A DNA stretch of 64,000 nucleotides from Salipaludibacillus daqingensis (GCF_029891575.1 NZ_JARZHF010000013.1:1-64000); one strand, 5' to 3'; counted from the first letter of the stretch, positions 35,956 to 44,998 are shown. Notes: generated by a model from the sequence alone, not told the origin. Numbers and translations are program-made.

Positions 35956-37224
35956 ATGAACTATGATTTAGTAATTATTGGCGGAGGACCAGCGGGATTA
36001 GCAGCTGCTATTGAGGCAAGGGAAAATGGAGTGGAATCCATCTTAGTATTAGAAAGAGATCGGGAGCTAGGCGGAATCTTGCAACAATGTATTCATAATG
36101 GATTTGGATTGCATCGATTTAAAGAAGAGTTAACTGGTCCTGAATATGCGGAAAGATTCATTATGAAATTACACGAGCTATCGATTGCATTTAAATTAGA
36201 CACAATGGTGTTAGATATTACGGAAGAAAAACTGGTAAGTGCAGTAAATACTGTAGATGGATTTTTTCAAATTCAAGCGAAAGCAGTTGTTTTGGCGATG
36301 GGATGTTTGGAGCGGACAAGAGGTGCGATTAATATTCCTGGAACTCGCGCAGCAGGAGTTTATACTGCAGGAACAGCACAAAGATTTGTCAATATGGAAG
36401 GGTATATGGTTGGTAAAGATGTGGTTATAGTTGGTTCCGGAGATATAGGACTAGTGATGGCACGTCGGATGACATTGGAAGGAGCAAATGTTCATGCGGT
36501 TGTAGAGCTGATGCCGTATTCAGGAGGATTAGCGAGAAATATCGTTCAGTGCCTGAACGATTTCGATATCCCCTTGCTTTTAAGCCATACGGTAACGGAA
36601 GTAAGAGGAGAGAGTCGAGTTGAAGAAGTGGTTATTGCAAAAGTGGATGAACAAAATCGACCGATTGAAGGGACAGAACAAGTCATTACATGTGATACGT
36701 TATTATTATCCGTTGGACTAATTCCAGAAAATGAACTTTCTAAAAAGGCAAGTGTGGAAATAAACCCATTAACAGGTGGTCCGGTTGTGAATGAATCGAT
36801 GGAAACATCCGTACCTGGAATATTTGCTTGTGGAAATGTTGTTCATGTGCATGATTTAGTCGACTGGGTAACAGAAGAAAGTTGCAGAGCAGGCAAACAC
36901 GCTGCTTTATACATTCAAGATAAACTTGTGAAAAACGACGATCCAATGGTAACGAAAGCAGAAAATGGCGTACGGTATATCGTTCCACATCACGTTCAAA
37001 CAGATAATCTTGTCGATAAGCTTACTCTCATGTTTCGAGTCGACAGTGTCTATGAAAATGTAAGGATTGTTATCAAGAATAACGAAGAGAAAATAAAATC
37101 AATTAAAAAGAGACACCTTGTTCCTGCTGAAATGGAGTCAGTTCATTTAAAAACGAGAGATATCGAAAAACTCCAAGCTGGAACCCTTTCTGTATCTTTG
37201 GAATTAGAGGAGGTTGTCCAATGA
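35956..37224 (+). CDS. FAD/NAD-dependent oxidoreductase, partner of GlpA-like protein
   Basis: The 422-residue product is a pyridine-nucleotide-disulphide oxidoreductase-type flavoprotein. It has GGGPAGLAAAIEARE for FAD, VVIVGSGDIGLVMARRM for NAD(P) and the late FAD motif VPGIFACGNVVHVHD. It probably passes electrons between the GlpA-like protein and an acceptor. AGGAGGG precedes the ATG, and its end overlaps the DUF1667 gene by 4 bases. Confidence 0.85.
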   Translation: MNYDLVIIGGGPAGLAAAIEARENGVESILVLERDRELGGILQQCIHNGFGLHRFKEELTGPEYAERFIMKLHELSIAFKLDTMVLDITEEKLVSAVNTVDGFFQIQAKAVVLAMGCLERTRGAINIPGTRAAGVYTAGTAQRFVNMEGYMVGKDVVIVGSGDIGLVMARRMTLEGANVHAVVELMPYSGGLARNIVQCLNDFDIPLLLSHTVTEVRGESRVEEVVIAKVDEQNRPIEGTEQVITCDTLLLSVGLIPENELSKKASVEINPLTGGPVVNESMETSVPGIFACGNVVHVHDLVDWVTEESCRAGKHAALYIQDKLVKNDDPMVTKAENGVRYIVPHHVQTDNLVDKLTLMFRVDSVYENVRIVIKNNEEKIKSIKKRHLVPAEMESVHLKTRDIEKLQAGTLSVSLELEEVVQ

Positions 37225-37628
37225 GTGTAACCGAATTAATTTGTATTACTTGTCCAATAGGCTGTCATTTAGAAGTGGAAAAGGTCATCAATGATGATAA
37301 TGAAACGGTTAGTTATATTGTTCGAGGGAATACGTGCAAACGGGGAGAAAAGTACGGTATTGAAGAAATGACAGCTCCTACGAGGATGGTGACATCCACG
37401 GTGAAAGTGGATGGAGCTCACTTGTCTCGAATTCCTGTGAAAACATCCAAACCGATTCCAAAGGAGAGTATCTTTGAATGTATGAAAGTAATTAATGATG
37501 TTAAAATTCATGCACCTGTAACGTGTGGAGATGTGATTATCGAGAATTTCTTAGGGTTAGATATCAATATCATTGCTTCACGAAGTATGAAAAAAAGAAC
37601 AAAAGTTACAGAAACAGTTAACGTGTAA
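37221..37628 (+). CDS. DUF1667 Cys-rich protein
   Basis: The 135-residue product has CITCPIGC near the N-terminus, a further Cys at GNTCKRG and a later CGDV, the DUF1667 pattern of a probable Fe-S or metal site. It is the third member of the GlpA-like/FAD oxidoreductase/DUF1667 set and probably completes the complex. ATGA overlap with the gene before it shows translational coupling. Confidence 0.82.
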   Translation: MSVTELICITCPIGCHLEVEKVINDDNETVSYIVRGNTCKRGEKYGIEEMTAPTRMVTSTVKVDGAHLSRIPVKTSKPIPKESIFECMKVINDVKIHAPVTCGDVIIENFLGLDINIIASRSMKKRTKVTETVNV

Positions 37629-37639
37629 TGAAACTAGAT

Positions 37640-37686
37640 AAAAGACAGCCCGCAGCGTATTGATCCGCTGCAGGCTGTCTTTGTTT
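37640..37686. terminator. Bidirectional terminator
   Basis: AAGACAGCC-CGCAGCG pairs with CGCTGC-GGCTGTCTT (one bulge), with T's on the right and A's on the left. It ends the oxidoreductase operon and the small minus-strand gene at 37714. Confidence 0.8.
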
Positions 37687-37713
37687 CAGGCAATATAATT
37701 ATCTGTAGTGAAC

Positions 37714-37833
37714 TTATGACCCTTCGTTTGTAAGATACTCTTCTCTAATCACCGATTTTTGCCACTGAATTTGTTGTTCTTCTGCTTCTTTTTTTAAATC
37801 TTTCCATTCTTTTGTTTTGTCATTCTCCGTCAT
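37714..37833 (-). CDS. Small charged peptide, 39 aa
   Basis: The ATG at 37833 is preceded by AGGAGG at a good distance. The 39-residue product is highly charged and probably one helix (WKDLKKEAEEQQIQWQKS). It has no membrane segment. A strong shared terminator lies downstream. It may be a small sporulation or regulatory protein, but no family is recognised. Confidence 0.5.
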   Translation of the reverse strand: MTENDKTKEWKDLKKEAEEQQIQWQKSVIREEYLTNEGS

Positions 37834-38402
37834 TATAGTCCTCCTAGTATTCTCATTCATTCGGCTTTGTATGAAACCTTAGATAAAACTTCATATGTAT
37901 GAAATTTGTTTATTGCTTTTATCTTTTCTTACATATTTGGACATAGAACTTCCTTTTCCATGGAAGAAATGGGTAGTAAGATAATCAAATACTAACACGT
38001 TATCAGAATTTTCGCAATACAATGTCTTGTTAAAATATGGTGATATTTGCAAACAAATGATAGAGGATGTTGAAATTATGAGACTTTATTAATGATCGTT
38101 GGCATTATAAGGTGTAAATTAAGCTATTATTGCAATAAAACGTCGGTCTAACATCAAATTTCTTTCAGTTTAAGAAGAAAATACTGTTATGAAGTTAATT
38201 TAAATGAGTAAGGGTGAAGGGATGGGACTAAAAACTGAAAAAATGACAAATTAGTGAACAAATGTCGTTTTCGTTCATGAGATTTATTCCAGACCACTTT
38301 TTAATATTGACAAAAATAATTCCTCAGAATAAAATATGACTATATAGTCATATGACTATATAGTCACATATGTTTATTACCTTGCGAAGGGAGTGGAGGA
38401 CG
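37834..38402. other. Intergenic region with TetR operator at its right end
   Basis: 569 AT-rich bases between divergent genes. The right end carries the promoter and tandem operator described at 38317-38366. The rest shows no ORF with a ribosome site and no strong hairpin. Confidence 0.4.
38317..38366 (+). promoter_or_regulatory. Promoter with tandem TetR-type operator
   Basis: TTGACA at 38317-38322 is a perfect -35. The -10 (CTATAT/TATATA, 17-18 bases on) is embedded in the first of two identical 14-bp palindromes, TGACTATATAGTCA, at 38337-38350 and 38353-38366. The two centres are 16 bases apart, so two dimers could bind side by side. The TetR gene at 38905 is in the same transcript, which suggests autoregulation. 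Confidence 0.75.
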
Positions 38403-38804
38403 GTGAATTATTTTCAAGTAATTAGTATTTTATTTGGAATCGTCTTGATAGGGGGGAGGCTTCTCATTCATATTATGCCTGAGAAGTGGGCGAGGTTTGA
38501 ACTTGATCATGTTTATAAGCAGAAAAGGCCTTCGTGGGTTTGGATTGTGGGAATGATTTCGCTTATTATTGTAAGTATAACTTGGTACATGCAGCTAACA
38601 TCAGAAGTTCCTATGTCAATGATTGTAACAATTGTTGTGACATTAACATTAGTGAAGGTATCCCAAGTCATCTTTAATTATGAACGGTTTCGACAGTTTG
38701 CCAAAAAAGCATTGACAGAGGATCGAAGTATTATAGTGAAAATAAACATTGTCACGACGGTTTTAGGAGTGATCCTTATCGTACTTGGTGTAAGCATATA
38801 TTAA
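38403..38804 (+). CDS. Small membrane protein under TetR control
   Basis: The product of about 133 residues has four hydrophobic segments (VISILFGIVLIGGRLLI; WVWIVGMISLIIVSI; MIVTIVVTLTLV; VTTVLGVILIVLGVSI). GTG 38403 has AAGGGAG nine bases upstream. The ATG at 38370 lies at the edge of the operator and would make a nearly leaderless message, so it is not preferred. It is the first gene behind the tandem operator and the likely target of the TetR protein that follows. Function unknown. Confidence 0.6.
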   Translation: MNYFQVISILFGIVLIGGRLLIHIMPEKWARFELDHVYKQKRPSWVWIVGMISLIIVSITWYMQLTSEVPMSMIVTIVVTLTLVKVSQVIFNYERFRQFAKKALTEDRSIIVKINIVTTVLGVILIVLGVSIY

Positions 38805-38904
38805 TGTTGCGTTGTTACTTGTTTGTTGTATTTGAAGAATCTACGAGACTCCTCATGAAATACAGAAACACTTAAAAAGATTGGAATTGGAGGAGAAGTC
38901 ATAG

Positions 38905-39537
38905 ATGCCAAAAGATACTTTCTATAATCTACCTAGTGAAAAGAGGCAATTCATCATTGACGTGATCATCGATGAATTTTACGAATATGGATTTGAAAAA
39001 GCAAGTATTAGCAGAATTGTTCAGCAAGCTGGAATTGCGAAGGGAAGTTTTTATCAGTATTTTATCAATAAAAATGATCTATTCTCCCATGTAATAGAAA
39101 TAATCACAGAAAAGAAATTTGCTTATCTAAAGCATATCCAGGAAGAGATACACGAGTTACCTTTTTTTGATATTTTGACAGAAATGTATATGGGGGCACT
39201 TGAGTTTTTGAAAGACAATCCGAAGCTTGCTACAATCAGTGATGAATTTATGAAAAATAGTAATGAAGTAAGAAAAAAAATCTTAGGAGAAAATGTGCAT
39301 AAAAGCAACGAATTTCTTGCAGGACTGATTCAAAAAGGCATTGATCGAAATGAAATTAATTCTAACATTGACGTTCTTTATCATGCACATATGCTAACAT
39401 CCATGTCTATTTCCATTGGAGACTATTATCGAAATCGTGAAAAGGAAAAGGAGGATAATGAAGTCGATGAAGACGTATATGCAAACCTTGTTCATGAAAC
39501 GGTCCACCTATTTAAAAATGGTATAGGGAAAGGTTAA
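38905..39537 (+). CDS. TetR/AcrR family transcriptional regulator
   Basis: The 210-residue product has an N-terminal TetR helix-turn-helix (ASISRIVQQAGIAKGSFYQYF, core SRIVQQAGIAKGSFYQYF) and a ligand-binding helical C-terminus. It is likely the repressor that binds the tandem palindrome at 38337-38366. The C-terminal half resembles the part found in regulators of lipid or membrane-stress exporters. AGGAG lies upstream of the ATG. Confidence 0.88.
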   Translation: MPKDTFYNLPSEKRQFIIDVIIDEFYEYGFEKASISRIVQQAGIAKGSFYQYFINKNDLFSHVIEIITEKKFAYLKHIQEEIHELPFFDILTEMYMGALEFLKDNPKLATISDEFMKNSNEVRKKILGENVHKSNEFLAGLIQKGIDRNEINSNIDVLYHAHMLTSMSISIGDYYRNREKEKEDNEVDEDVYANLVHETVHLFKNGIGKG

Positions 39538-39892
39538 CCATTATTTTACTATTTTTGGCACCTGAAGGGTGAAAAAGGCTATACTGAACGAATTTATAAT
39601 GCGAAGAAAGAGGAAGTCCCCATGAGACTGCTTCTTTCTCTGCAAGTTTCCCTCTTTTTGGAAGCTGTGTCGAAGCAAATCGAAGCTTATTCGTAAAGGT
39701 AAACGCTCTTTCCCGCGGAAGAACGAGCCAAATGAGAACCCGGCAGCGCATGAGCCCGAGGAAGCTCAATGCTCGTCCGTGGGAAAGCGAGTGGAGATCT
39801 TCCGTAACTTTTTATTTTCAAGGTATATGAGCGATTTATAATCCAGTTGGGTTATCAGCTATATATTAGACTAAATGAGAGTGCCCTATCAG
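39538..39892. other. Intergenic region containing dispersed GC-rich repeat
   Basis: 355 bases after the TetR gene. A weak hairpin (39605-39639, AGAAAGAGGAAG with CTTCTTTCT) may end that transcript. The remainder holds the GC-rich repeat at about 39690-39815 and a pair of ATCAGCT direct repeats near 39860 and 39892. Confidence 0.4.
39690..39815. repeat. Dispersed GC-rich Bacillus-type repeat, copy A
   Basis: A GC-rich block in AT-rich surroundings with CTTTCCCGCGGAAGAACGAG, GGCAGCGCATGAGCCCGAGG and GTGGGAAAGCGAGTGGAG. This is the imperfect palindrome-rich intergenic repeat common in Bacillaceae (CGCGGAAAGCGAG type). Copy B lies near 50235-50355. Boundaries are approximate. Confidence 0.5.
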
Positions 39893-40102
39893 CTAACTGG
39901 GCCTTGTTTCATTTTCTTTAGCCACTTCATGAGGTGGTTCTTCTTTTTCCAACTCTCGTGCAGCTTCGATTTTGCCTGAATTCTCTCTCATACTCACCGT
40001 ACCTCCACCGAGGCCTTCATTTATCATTCGGTCTACATCAATAAAATATTTTTCTTTGCCTTCATTGGCGTTTTCGAATGGATGATCATTTTTCTTCTTC
40101 AT
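39893..40102 (-). CDS. Hypothetical small protein, 69 aa
   Basis: The 69-residue product is polar and charged (KEKYFIDVDRMINEGLGGGTVS, shortened here to DVDRMINEGLGGGTVS as its core), with no membrane part. GAGGGA lies 4 bases before the ATG. The start codon directly follows the stop of the next gene upstream (TAG-ATG), so the two are co-translated. The pattern (small, polar, paired) is like minor spore proteins, but the family is not recognised. Confidence 0.5.
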   Translation of the reverse strand: MKKKNDHPFENANEGKEKYFIDVDRMINEGLGGGTVSMRENSGKIEAARELEKEEPPHEVAKENETRPS

Positions 40103-40240
40103 CTAATCCCTCGCTCTGCTTCTGGGTCCACCGTCTTCAGGGGCAACTTTCGAAATCGTAGTACGTTCCTTCCTATTATTGGGCTGAACTGCATTTTTAC
40201 TTTCCTGCATATTTCTCTTCGATTTTGATCGTTTACTCAT
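40103..40240 (-). CDS. Small basic protein, 45 aa
   Basis: The ATG at 40240 has AAAGGAGGG six bases upstream, a stronger site than any further upstream start in this frame. The 45-residue product (MSKRSKSKRNMQESKNAVQ...) is very rich in Lys, Arg, Asn and Gln, like small acid-soluble or nucleic-acid-binding spore proteins. No exact family is recognised. It is followed without a gap by the 69-residue gene. Confidence 0.55.
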   Translation of the reverse strand: MSKRSKSKRNMQESKNAVQPNNRKERTTISKVAPEDGGPRSRARD

Positions 40241-40506
40241 AGAAAACCCTCCTTTTAACAGTATTTTTTCCTGAAAAAGTTGAAAATATGAATGGGATAA
40301 ACTGGACGAATAAATGAAAAACTCTTTCTTGAATACCTTCTTTGCCAAAGAATTTGTTCAAGAGAAAGACATAATTTGAACAACTTTTCTTCGCTATAAT
40401 TAAAGCTAACATATGTACTTTTGCAGCAACTGAAAAGGCCAACTTCGGACAGCAAGTTGGAAAGGTAAATTTTTTGTTTCAGATAGAGAAGAGAGGTGAG
40501 GTAATC

Positions 40507-40983
40507 ATGGTCAAGCATAAAACAGATAAGAAACCATTTTCCTGTAAAGTCCTCATTTTCTTGCATGTGTTTTTAGGTGTAGGGGCAGTTTTTGGAGGCG
40601 GAGCGTTCATCATTGATAATACTGGAGAAATAATTAATATGCCAATCAGTTTGTTAGAGTCAACTCCGTTTACTAATTTTTTTGTACCAGGGCTTATTTT
40701 GTTTTTCATATTAGGAATTATCCCTTTAATTATCGCTATCTCTCTTTTAAAAACAAAAGAAAGGAAACGAGTGCAACGTTTCAATTTGTTTAAAGATAAT
40801 TATTGGGCGTGGAGTTTCTCTCTTTATATTGGTTTTGCACTAATTATCTGGATAAATGTACAAGTGTTTCTTATCAATGCTGTAGAAGTCGTTCATCTCG
40901 TATATATAGGAATAGGAGTGGCGATTCAAGCGGTTACACTTTTACCGTCTGTTCAACAATATTACAAAATAGAGGAAAAATAA
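40507..40983 (+). CDS. Four-helix membrane protein, 158 aa
   Basis: ATG 40507 has AGAGGTGAGG upstream, better than the in-frame start at 40474. The 158-residue product has a short basic N-terminus and four hydrophobic segments (about 14-34, 55-80, 100-120, 128-148). The loops are small. No family is recognised. A terminator follows at 41011. Confidence 0.55.
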   Translation: MVKHKTDKKPFSCKVLIFLHVFLGVGAVFGGGAFIIDNTGEIINMPISLLESTPFTNFFVPGLILFFILGIIPLIIAISLLKTKERKRVQRFNLFKDNYWAWSFSLYIGFALIIWINVQVFLINAVEVVHLVYIGIGVAIQAVTLLPSVQQYYKIEEK

Positions 40984-41010
40984 CTCACTGAGTACCAATG
41001 CATTATTTAG

Positions 41011-41043
41011 AAAAGCTTAGATTTAACTTCTAAGCTTTTTTTC
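41011..41043 (+). terminator. Intrinsic terminator
   Basis: AAAAGCTTAGA pairs perfectly with TCTAAGCTTTT around a 7-base loop, followed by T's. Confidence 0.85.
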
Positions 41044-41280
41044 GAGTGTTGTGCCAATTTAAGCAACCTATTATGAGAAAAGAACTGGTTATACCCTCAT
41101 TTTAAATTTCAAATATATGTTACAAATCGGTGAATAGACCTATTTTGAAACACAATCATAATATTTTTATTACAAGACTGTTATGTTTGTCTGTTACAGT
41201 ATGGAATGATAAGATGATAACTTGAGTTTAAAACTAGACACCAAGAACGATACACTAATAACTCTTAGGGGGAAGAAAGT

Positions 41281-42645
41281 GTGCTAAAAAAGTTAATAAT
41301 AGTAATGATGCTCATATGTTTGTCTCCATTTTTTATTGTTAGTGGAGTTTTTGCCACAGAGGAGCTTGAGGACGAACGGGAACAAATAGAGCAAGAGCGT
41401 GACGCTGTTCAATCGAACCTCTCAGATGCTGAGGTTGAACTAGTTGCATTAGTACAGGAGCTAGACGAACTAAATGAACAACTTGAAGATCTCAACGACG
41501 CTATTGCGAAAAATGAGGAGTCGATTGACGAGACGGAAGTAGAGATTGATGAAAATGAAGCAGAAGTTGAAGAGTTAGAGTCAAATATTGAGCGACTTCA
41601 AAATGATATCGAACAACGCTTCGAATTATTAAAAGATCGTGCGAGCTCTTATCAGAAAAATGGGAGTGGAAATGCGTCTTACATTGAAGTTATTTTAGGA
41701 GCAGAGAACTTCGGTGACTTTATTAGTCGTATCGTAACAATATCTAAAATTGCTAAAGCAGATAACGACTTCATTGAACAACTTGAATTAAATCAACAAG
41801 AGTTAGAAAACGCACAAGGAAAACATGAGGAAATTCTCCTCGAACTTGAGCATCAAGTGAAAGAGCTTGAGGAATTACATGCACAGATTAAAAAGCAACA
41901 TGATAAAACGAAAGAAGTAAGAGACGAAGTGGAAAATAATGAATCAGAGCAAGAAGCACTCATTTCTCAATTAGTGGATGAAGATAAAGATTTAGCTTCT
42001 CAAGAAGAACAAATTCTCGAACGAATCGAAGATGAAATTCGTCGACAAGAAGAAGCTCGAATCGAAGCAGAAAAGCAAGCAGAAATAGAAGCGCAGGCGA
42101 AGGCAGAAGAAAAGGCTCGTCAAGCGGAAGAAAAAGAAGCAGAAGAAGCTCGTCAAGCTGAGGAAGAAGCTGACAAGGCTCGCCAGGCAGAGAAAAAAGC
42201 TGCTGAAAAGAAAGCGGCAGAAGAAAAAGCTAGTCAATCAAATCAAACGAATAGTTCAAACACCAATGACAGTAGTTCATCTAAGAGCTCGGAAAGCTTG
42301 AGTAGCCGAAGTTCTTCTAGTTCAAACAATTCTTCGGGTTCATCCTCTGAAGGTGGAAACTGGCAGACATTCTCAGCAACAGCGTATACAGCTTCCTGTA
42401 CAGGTTGTTCAGGAGTGACGAGAACTGGGATTGACTTAAATGCCAATCCGAATGCTCAAGTGATCGCTGTTGATCCAAGTGTGATTCCACTCGGGTCCCG
42501 AGTAGAAGTGAAAGGCTATGGCACTTTTTTAGCTGCAGACACTGGAGGAGCGATTAATGGACGAAAGATTGACATCTTTATGGCAGACCGTTCTGATGCG
42601 ATAGCATTTGGACGACGATCGGTGGAAGTACGTGTTTTAGATTAA
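41281..42645 (+). CDS. Cell-wall protein with coiled coil and 3D (lytic transglycosylase-like) domain
   Basis: The 454-residue product has a signal peptide (about 1-25), a PcsB/CwlO-type coiled-coil region (about 26-330), a Ser/Asn-rich linker and a C-terminal 3D domain (about 365-454). The 3D domain has FSATAYTASCTGCSGVTRTG and the three aspartates of ADTGGAINGRKIDIFMADRSD, core AADTGGAINGRKIDIFM. 3D domains share the fold of MltA and occur in wall-remodelling proteins such as YocH and Rpf-like Sps proteins. GTG 41281 has GGGGGAAG upstream. Confidence 0.83.
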   Translation: MLKKLIIVMMLICLSPFFIVSGVFATEELEDEREQIEQERDAVQSNLSDAEVELVALVQELDELNEQLEDLNDAIAKNEESIDETEVEIDENEAEVEELESNIERLQNDIEQRFELLKDRASSYQKNGSGNASYIEVILGAENFGDFISRIVTISKIAKADNDFIEQLELNQQELENAQGKHEEILLELEHQVKELEELHAQIKKQHDKTKEVRDEVENNESEQEALISQLVDEDKDLASQEEQILERIEDEIRRQEEARIEAEKQAEIEAQAKAEEKARQAEEKEAEEARQAEEEADKARQAEKKAAEKKAAEEKASQSNQTNSSNTNDSSSSKSSESLSSRSSSSSNNSSGSSSEGGNWQTFSATAYTASCTGCSGVTRTGIDLNANPNAQVIAVDPSVIPLGSRVEVKGYGTFLAADTGGAINGRKIDIFMADRSDAIAFGRRSVEVRVLD

Positions 42646-42667
42646 ATATGAGACGATAGACTTAAAG

Positions 42668-42707
42668 AACCTCTGACTCTTTTCTAAGAAGACAGAGGTT
42701 TTCTTTT
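42668..42707 (+). terminator. Intrinsic terminator
   Basis: AACCTCTG pairs perfectly with CAGAGGTT and is followed by a T-rich tail (TTCTTTTATT). Confidence 0.8.
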
Positions 42708-42875
42708 ATTCTGATGAAGATGCCTTTAATTGGTATCATGTGACAGAAGTTGGTCAACTCATGGGAATTATTCAGTATTTATAAAAAAAGAGCTGGTGTA
42801 ACGGATGTGTACTTGGTAAAATATATTCTGTCTAAAATTGTTATTTTGGGTTAAATTATTATTGGAGGTTCTGTT

Positions 42876-43079
42876 ATGGAAGTGAAATTTAAACGGAATT
42901 TAACACCTACAGAAAAGGAAAAAATAAGGCAATATGTAGGGTTTTATAGAGGAATAGCAGTTTTTAAAAATTCTAATTCGCTAGAAGTTATTCCAAAGAA
43001 AAAGTTCTCAGAAGATGAGCTTTTTGAAACGTTAAAGTCACTAGATGTACCGATAGAAAACGCAGTGGTTACCATTTAA
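42876..43079 (+). CDS. Hypothetical small protein, 67 aa
   Basis: The 67-residue product is basic at the start (MEVKFKRNLTPTEKEKIRQY) and soluble, with a beta-alpha pattern. GGAGG lies 8 bases before the ATG, and the terminator stem begins inside the last codons, so it is a compact single-gene unit. Family not recognised. Confidence 0.55.
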   Translation: MEVKFKRNLTPTEKEKIRQYVGFYRGIAVFKNSNSLEVIPKKKFSEDELFETLKSLDVPIENAVVTI

Positions 43080-43095
43080 CCTCCTGCGTTTTTTT
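43057..43095 (+). terminator. Terminator overlapping the 3' end of the 67-residue gene
   Basis: AAAACGCAG (43057-43065) pairs with CTGCGTTTT around an 18-base loop, followed by T's. The left arm lies within the coding sequence. Confidence 0.75.
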
Positions 43096-43184
43096 GTTTG
43101 CATTCAGTTTATTTTTAAAAATACCACTTGTAGGACTATAATAAATGAAATTGTACATTCGTTCGGAAGTATTTATAGATACTT

Positions 43185-43856
43185 CTATATATATGAAACG
43201 TCAGGATAGATCGTTAATTCACCATTATCCTTTATGTAGGCATAGTAAATGTGATGAAGGTTGTCATAACCATAGTCCGCCAATTTATTTTTCAACCATT
43301 GTTCATCTCTTTCAATTAATTGGAGATTACGATGATTGATGTTGCCTTCATTTACAACAGTTATTGGTAAACCTGAAAACGTTACATCTATGTCCATATC
43401 TTTTGGTTTTAATGGTCGCATGTTTTCTCTAGGAATGATACTTATTTTCCCGTTTGGCTCTAATATGGCGTATTCAAGATCCTTAATATCTGGATAACCT
43501 GAACTTCTTAAAGTTGAGAGAAGCTCAATGAGTGAGAACCTCGTTTTTTGTAAATTTTTTTGAATGATTTCGCCATTTCTTATTAAAATACTCGGTTGAC
43601 CAATAATGAAATGGTTAAGTATCCGGTGCATACTTAGTTTTGATAAAACCAAGTACAAAGACATGATTAAAAAAATACAGATGCAAGCATGAATAAAACC
43701 TTGGACTTCCACTGCACTTAATGCAGAGTATGCTAGGAAAAATATTGTCACAAGGTCATACGCGGTCCATTGAGATAATAGTGTTTTTCCCAAAATACGC
43801 ATGGCAACAAATACTAAAAGAAATAAGAAGGCTAATTTAAGTGTTTCAATCAGCAT
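43185..43856 (-). CDS. DUF421 (YetF-like) membrane protein
   Basis: The product of about 223 residues has three N-terminal membrane helices and then the DUF421 cytosolic domain (RNGEIIQKNLQKTRFSLIELL; LRSSGYPDIKDLEYAILEPNGKISI, core YPDIKDLEYAILEPNGKIS). The family is widespread in Bacillus and of unclear role. ATG 43856 is taken as the start, though the ribosome site is weak; ATG 43874 would add six residues. Confidence 0.78.
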   Translation of the reverse strand: MLIETLKLAFLFLLVFVAMRILGKTLLSQWTAYDLVTIFFLAYSALSAVEVQGFIHACICIFLIMSLYLVLSKLSMHRILNHFIIGQPSILIRNGEIIQKNLQKTRFSLIELLSTLRSSGYPDIKDLEYAILEPNGKISIIPRENMRPLKPKDMDIDVTFSGLPITVVNEGNINHRNLQLIERDEQWLKNKLADYGYDNLHHIYYAYIKDNGELTIYPDVSYI

Positions 43857-43943
43857 GTGATATCCAACTTTCATGATTATTAGACATTTTTTATTGTCTT
43901 CAAAAAACAAAAATATATGTCAGAAATAACATGCTTATTATCA

Positions 43944-44501
43944 TTATTTTCTAGCTAAAATCGTCTGCCGGCTTTCTTGCTCATTTTCTTCATAAAAAAG
44001 AATGTCCCACTCAGAAAACTCTAATAATAATTCTTTTGGCTGAAGCTTATATTGATCAGATACGTTATTTTGATCATTTATAGAAGAAAGATAGAACGTC
44101 TCCATGAAAAAATATCCGTTGGGTTTAATGATGGATTTTACAAATGGAAAAATGTGACGGTCGAGGTAATAAGTAATGACGACTAGATCGATTGTGTTTT
44201 CTTCTAGGTCTAATTCATTCCATTCAGTAAGGTCTCTGACGTGAGCAACAATTGGAAGTTGTTGTTTAGCAGCATTGACTTGGATATCATTAATAGCAAT
44301 ATCAGATATATCAAATGCTTTGACATGATAATTACATTTGGCTAAGAAATAACTGTTAGCACCAAGCCCACAAGCAAGGTCAACGGCAGATCCGCCTGAT
44401 AAATAAGGAGCCAAATTCATCAGACGAGTGTTTGGTGTCGCCACCACATTTTGATATAGACGATCAGTATGTTTACTGTTCCATTTCTGTTTTACGTCCA
44501 T
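43944..44501 (-). CDS. SAM-dependent methyltransferase (TehB-like)
   Basis: The 185-residue class I methyltransferase has motif I AVDLACGLGANSYFLA, motif II KAFDIS and the motif IV region TIDLVVITYYLDRHIF. It resembles TehB/thiopurine-type small methyltransferases; the substrate is unknown. ATG 44501 has GGGAGGT upstream; the frame is open to 44546, but without a ribosome site. Confidence 0.8.
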   Translation of the reverse strand: MDVKQKWNSKHTDRLYQNVVATPNTRLMNLAPYLSGGSAVDLACGLGANSYFLAKCNYHVKAFDISDIAINDIQVNAAKQQLPIVAHVRDLTEWNELDLEENTIDLVVITYYLDRHIFPFVKSIIKPNGYFFMETFYLSSINDQNNVSDQYKLQPKELLLEFSEWDILFYEENEQESRQTILARK

Positions 44502-44799
44502 GGGTACCTCCCTCATAAATTTAGTAGTAAAATTGGGAAATATCACGCAACATTATTGTTTTTCTCACTAGGAAATCTAGTTTATAACTACTATACAGCA
44601 AATCACTTTCTTTGGCGTATGAATGCTGATTTTATTTCTAATTACAGTCTTACAGAAATGCAATACACATTTATTGTCTTCCCAGCAACTGGGCTGCCGA
44701 TCCATCTACCAGTGGAAGATAGAGTTTTATAAGGGAGAAAATAATAATTAAGTTTGAAAACCAAATATGTAAGATTGAAAACAATATTTCATTTAAAGC

Positions 44800-44840
44800 T
44801 GAGCTAACGTGTAAAAAACATGGAAGCTCAATTTTTTTTG
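44800..44840 (+). terminator. Terminator-like hairpin
   Basis: TGAGCT (44800-44805) pairs with AGCTCA (44825-44830), followed by a run of eight T's. The stem is short. No gene on + ends just before it. Confidence 0.45.
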
Positions 44841-44998
44841 AGTAAATATATTCTCCGTGGAAAGAGAAGCCATGAAAGAGGCGTCCTGTAAAAACTAATA
44901 AATGGCACCGGCTCAGAAGCCCAGAATAATCAGCAGTTTGTATAGAGGTAGGTTCGTTCAACTTTCAGCAATACAAAAGGAGTATTTCATTTATTTAG

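Noticed and set aside
41992-42237. A Phe/Leu-rich minus-strand frame inside the 3D-domain gene
   Set aside because: It is the mirror of the Glu/Lys/Ala coiled-coil codons and has no ribosome site.
44671-44961. A 96-residue minus-strand frame upstream of the MMPL operon
   Set aside because: No ribosome site, no promoter, and it runs through a hairpin with a T run.
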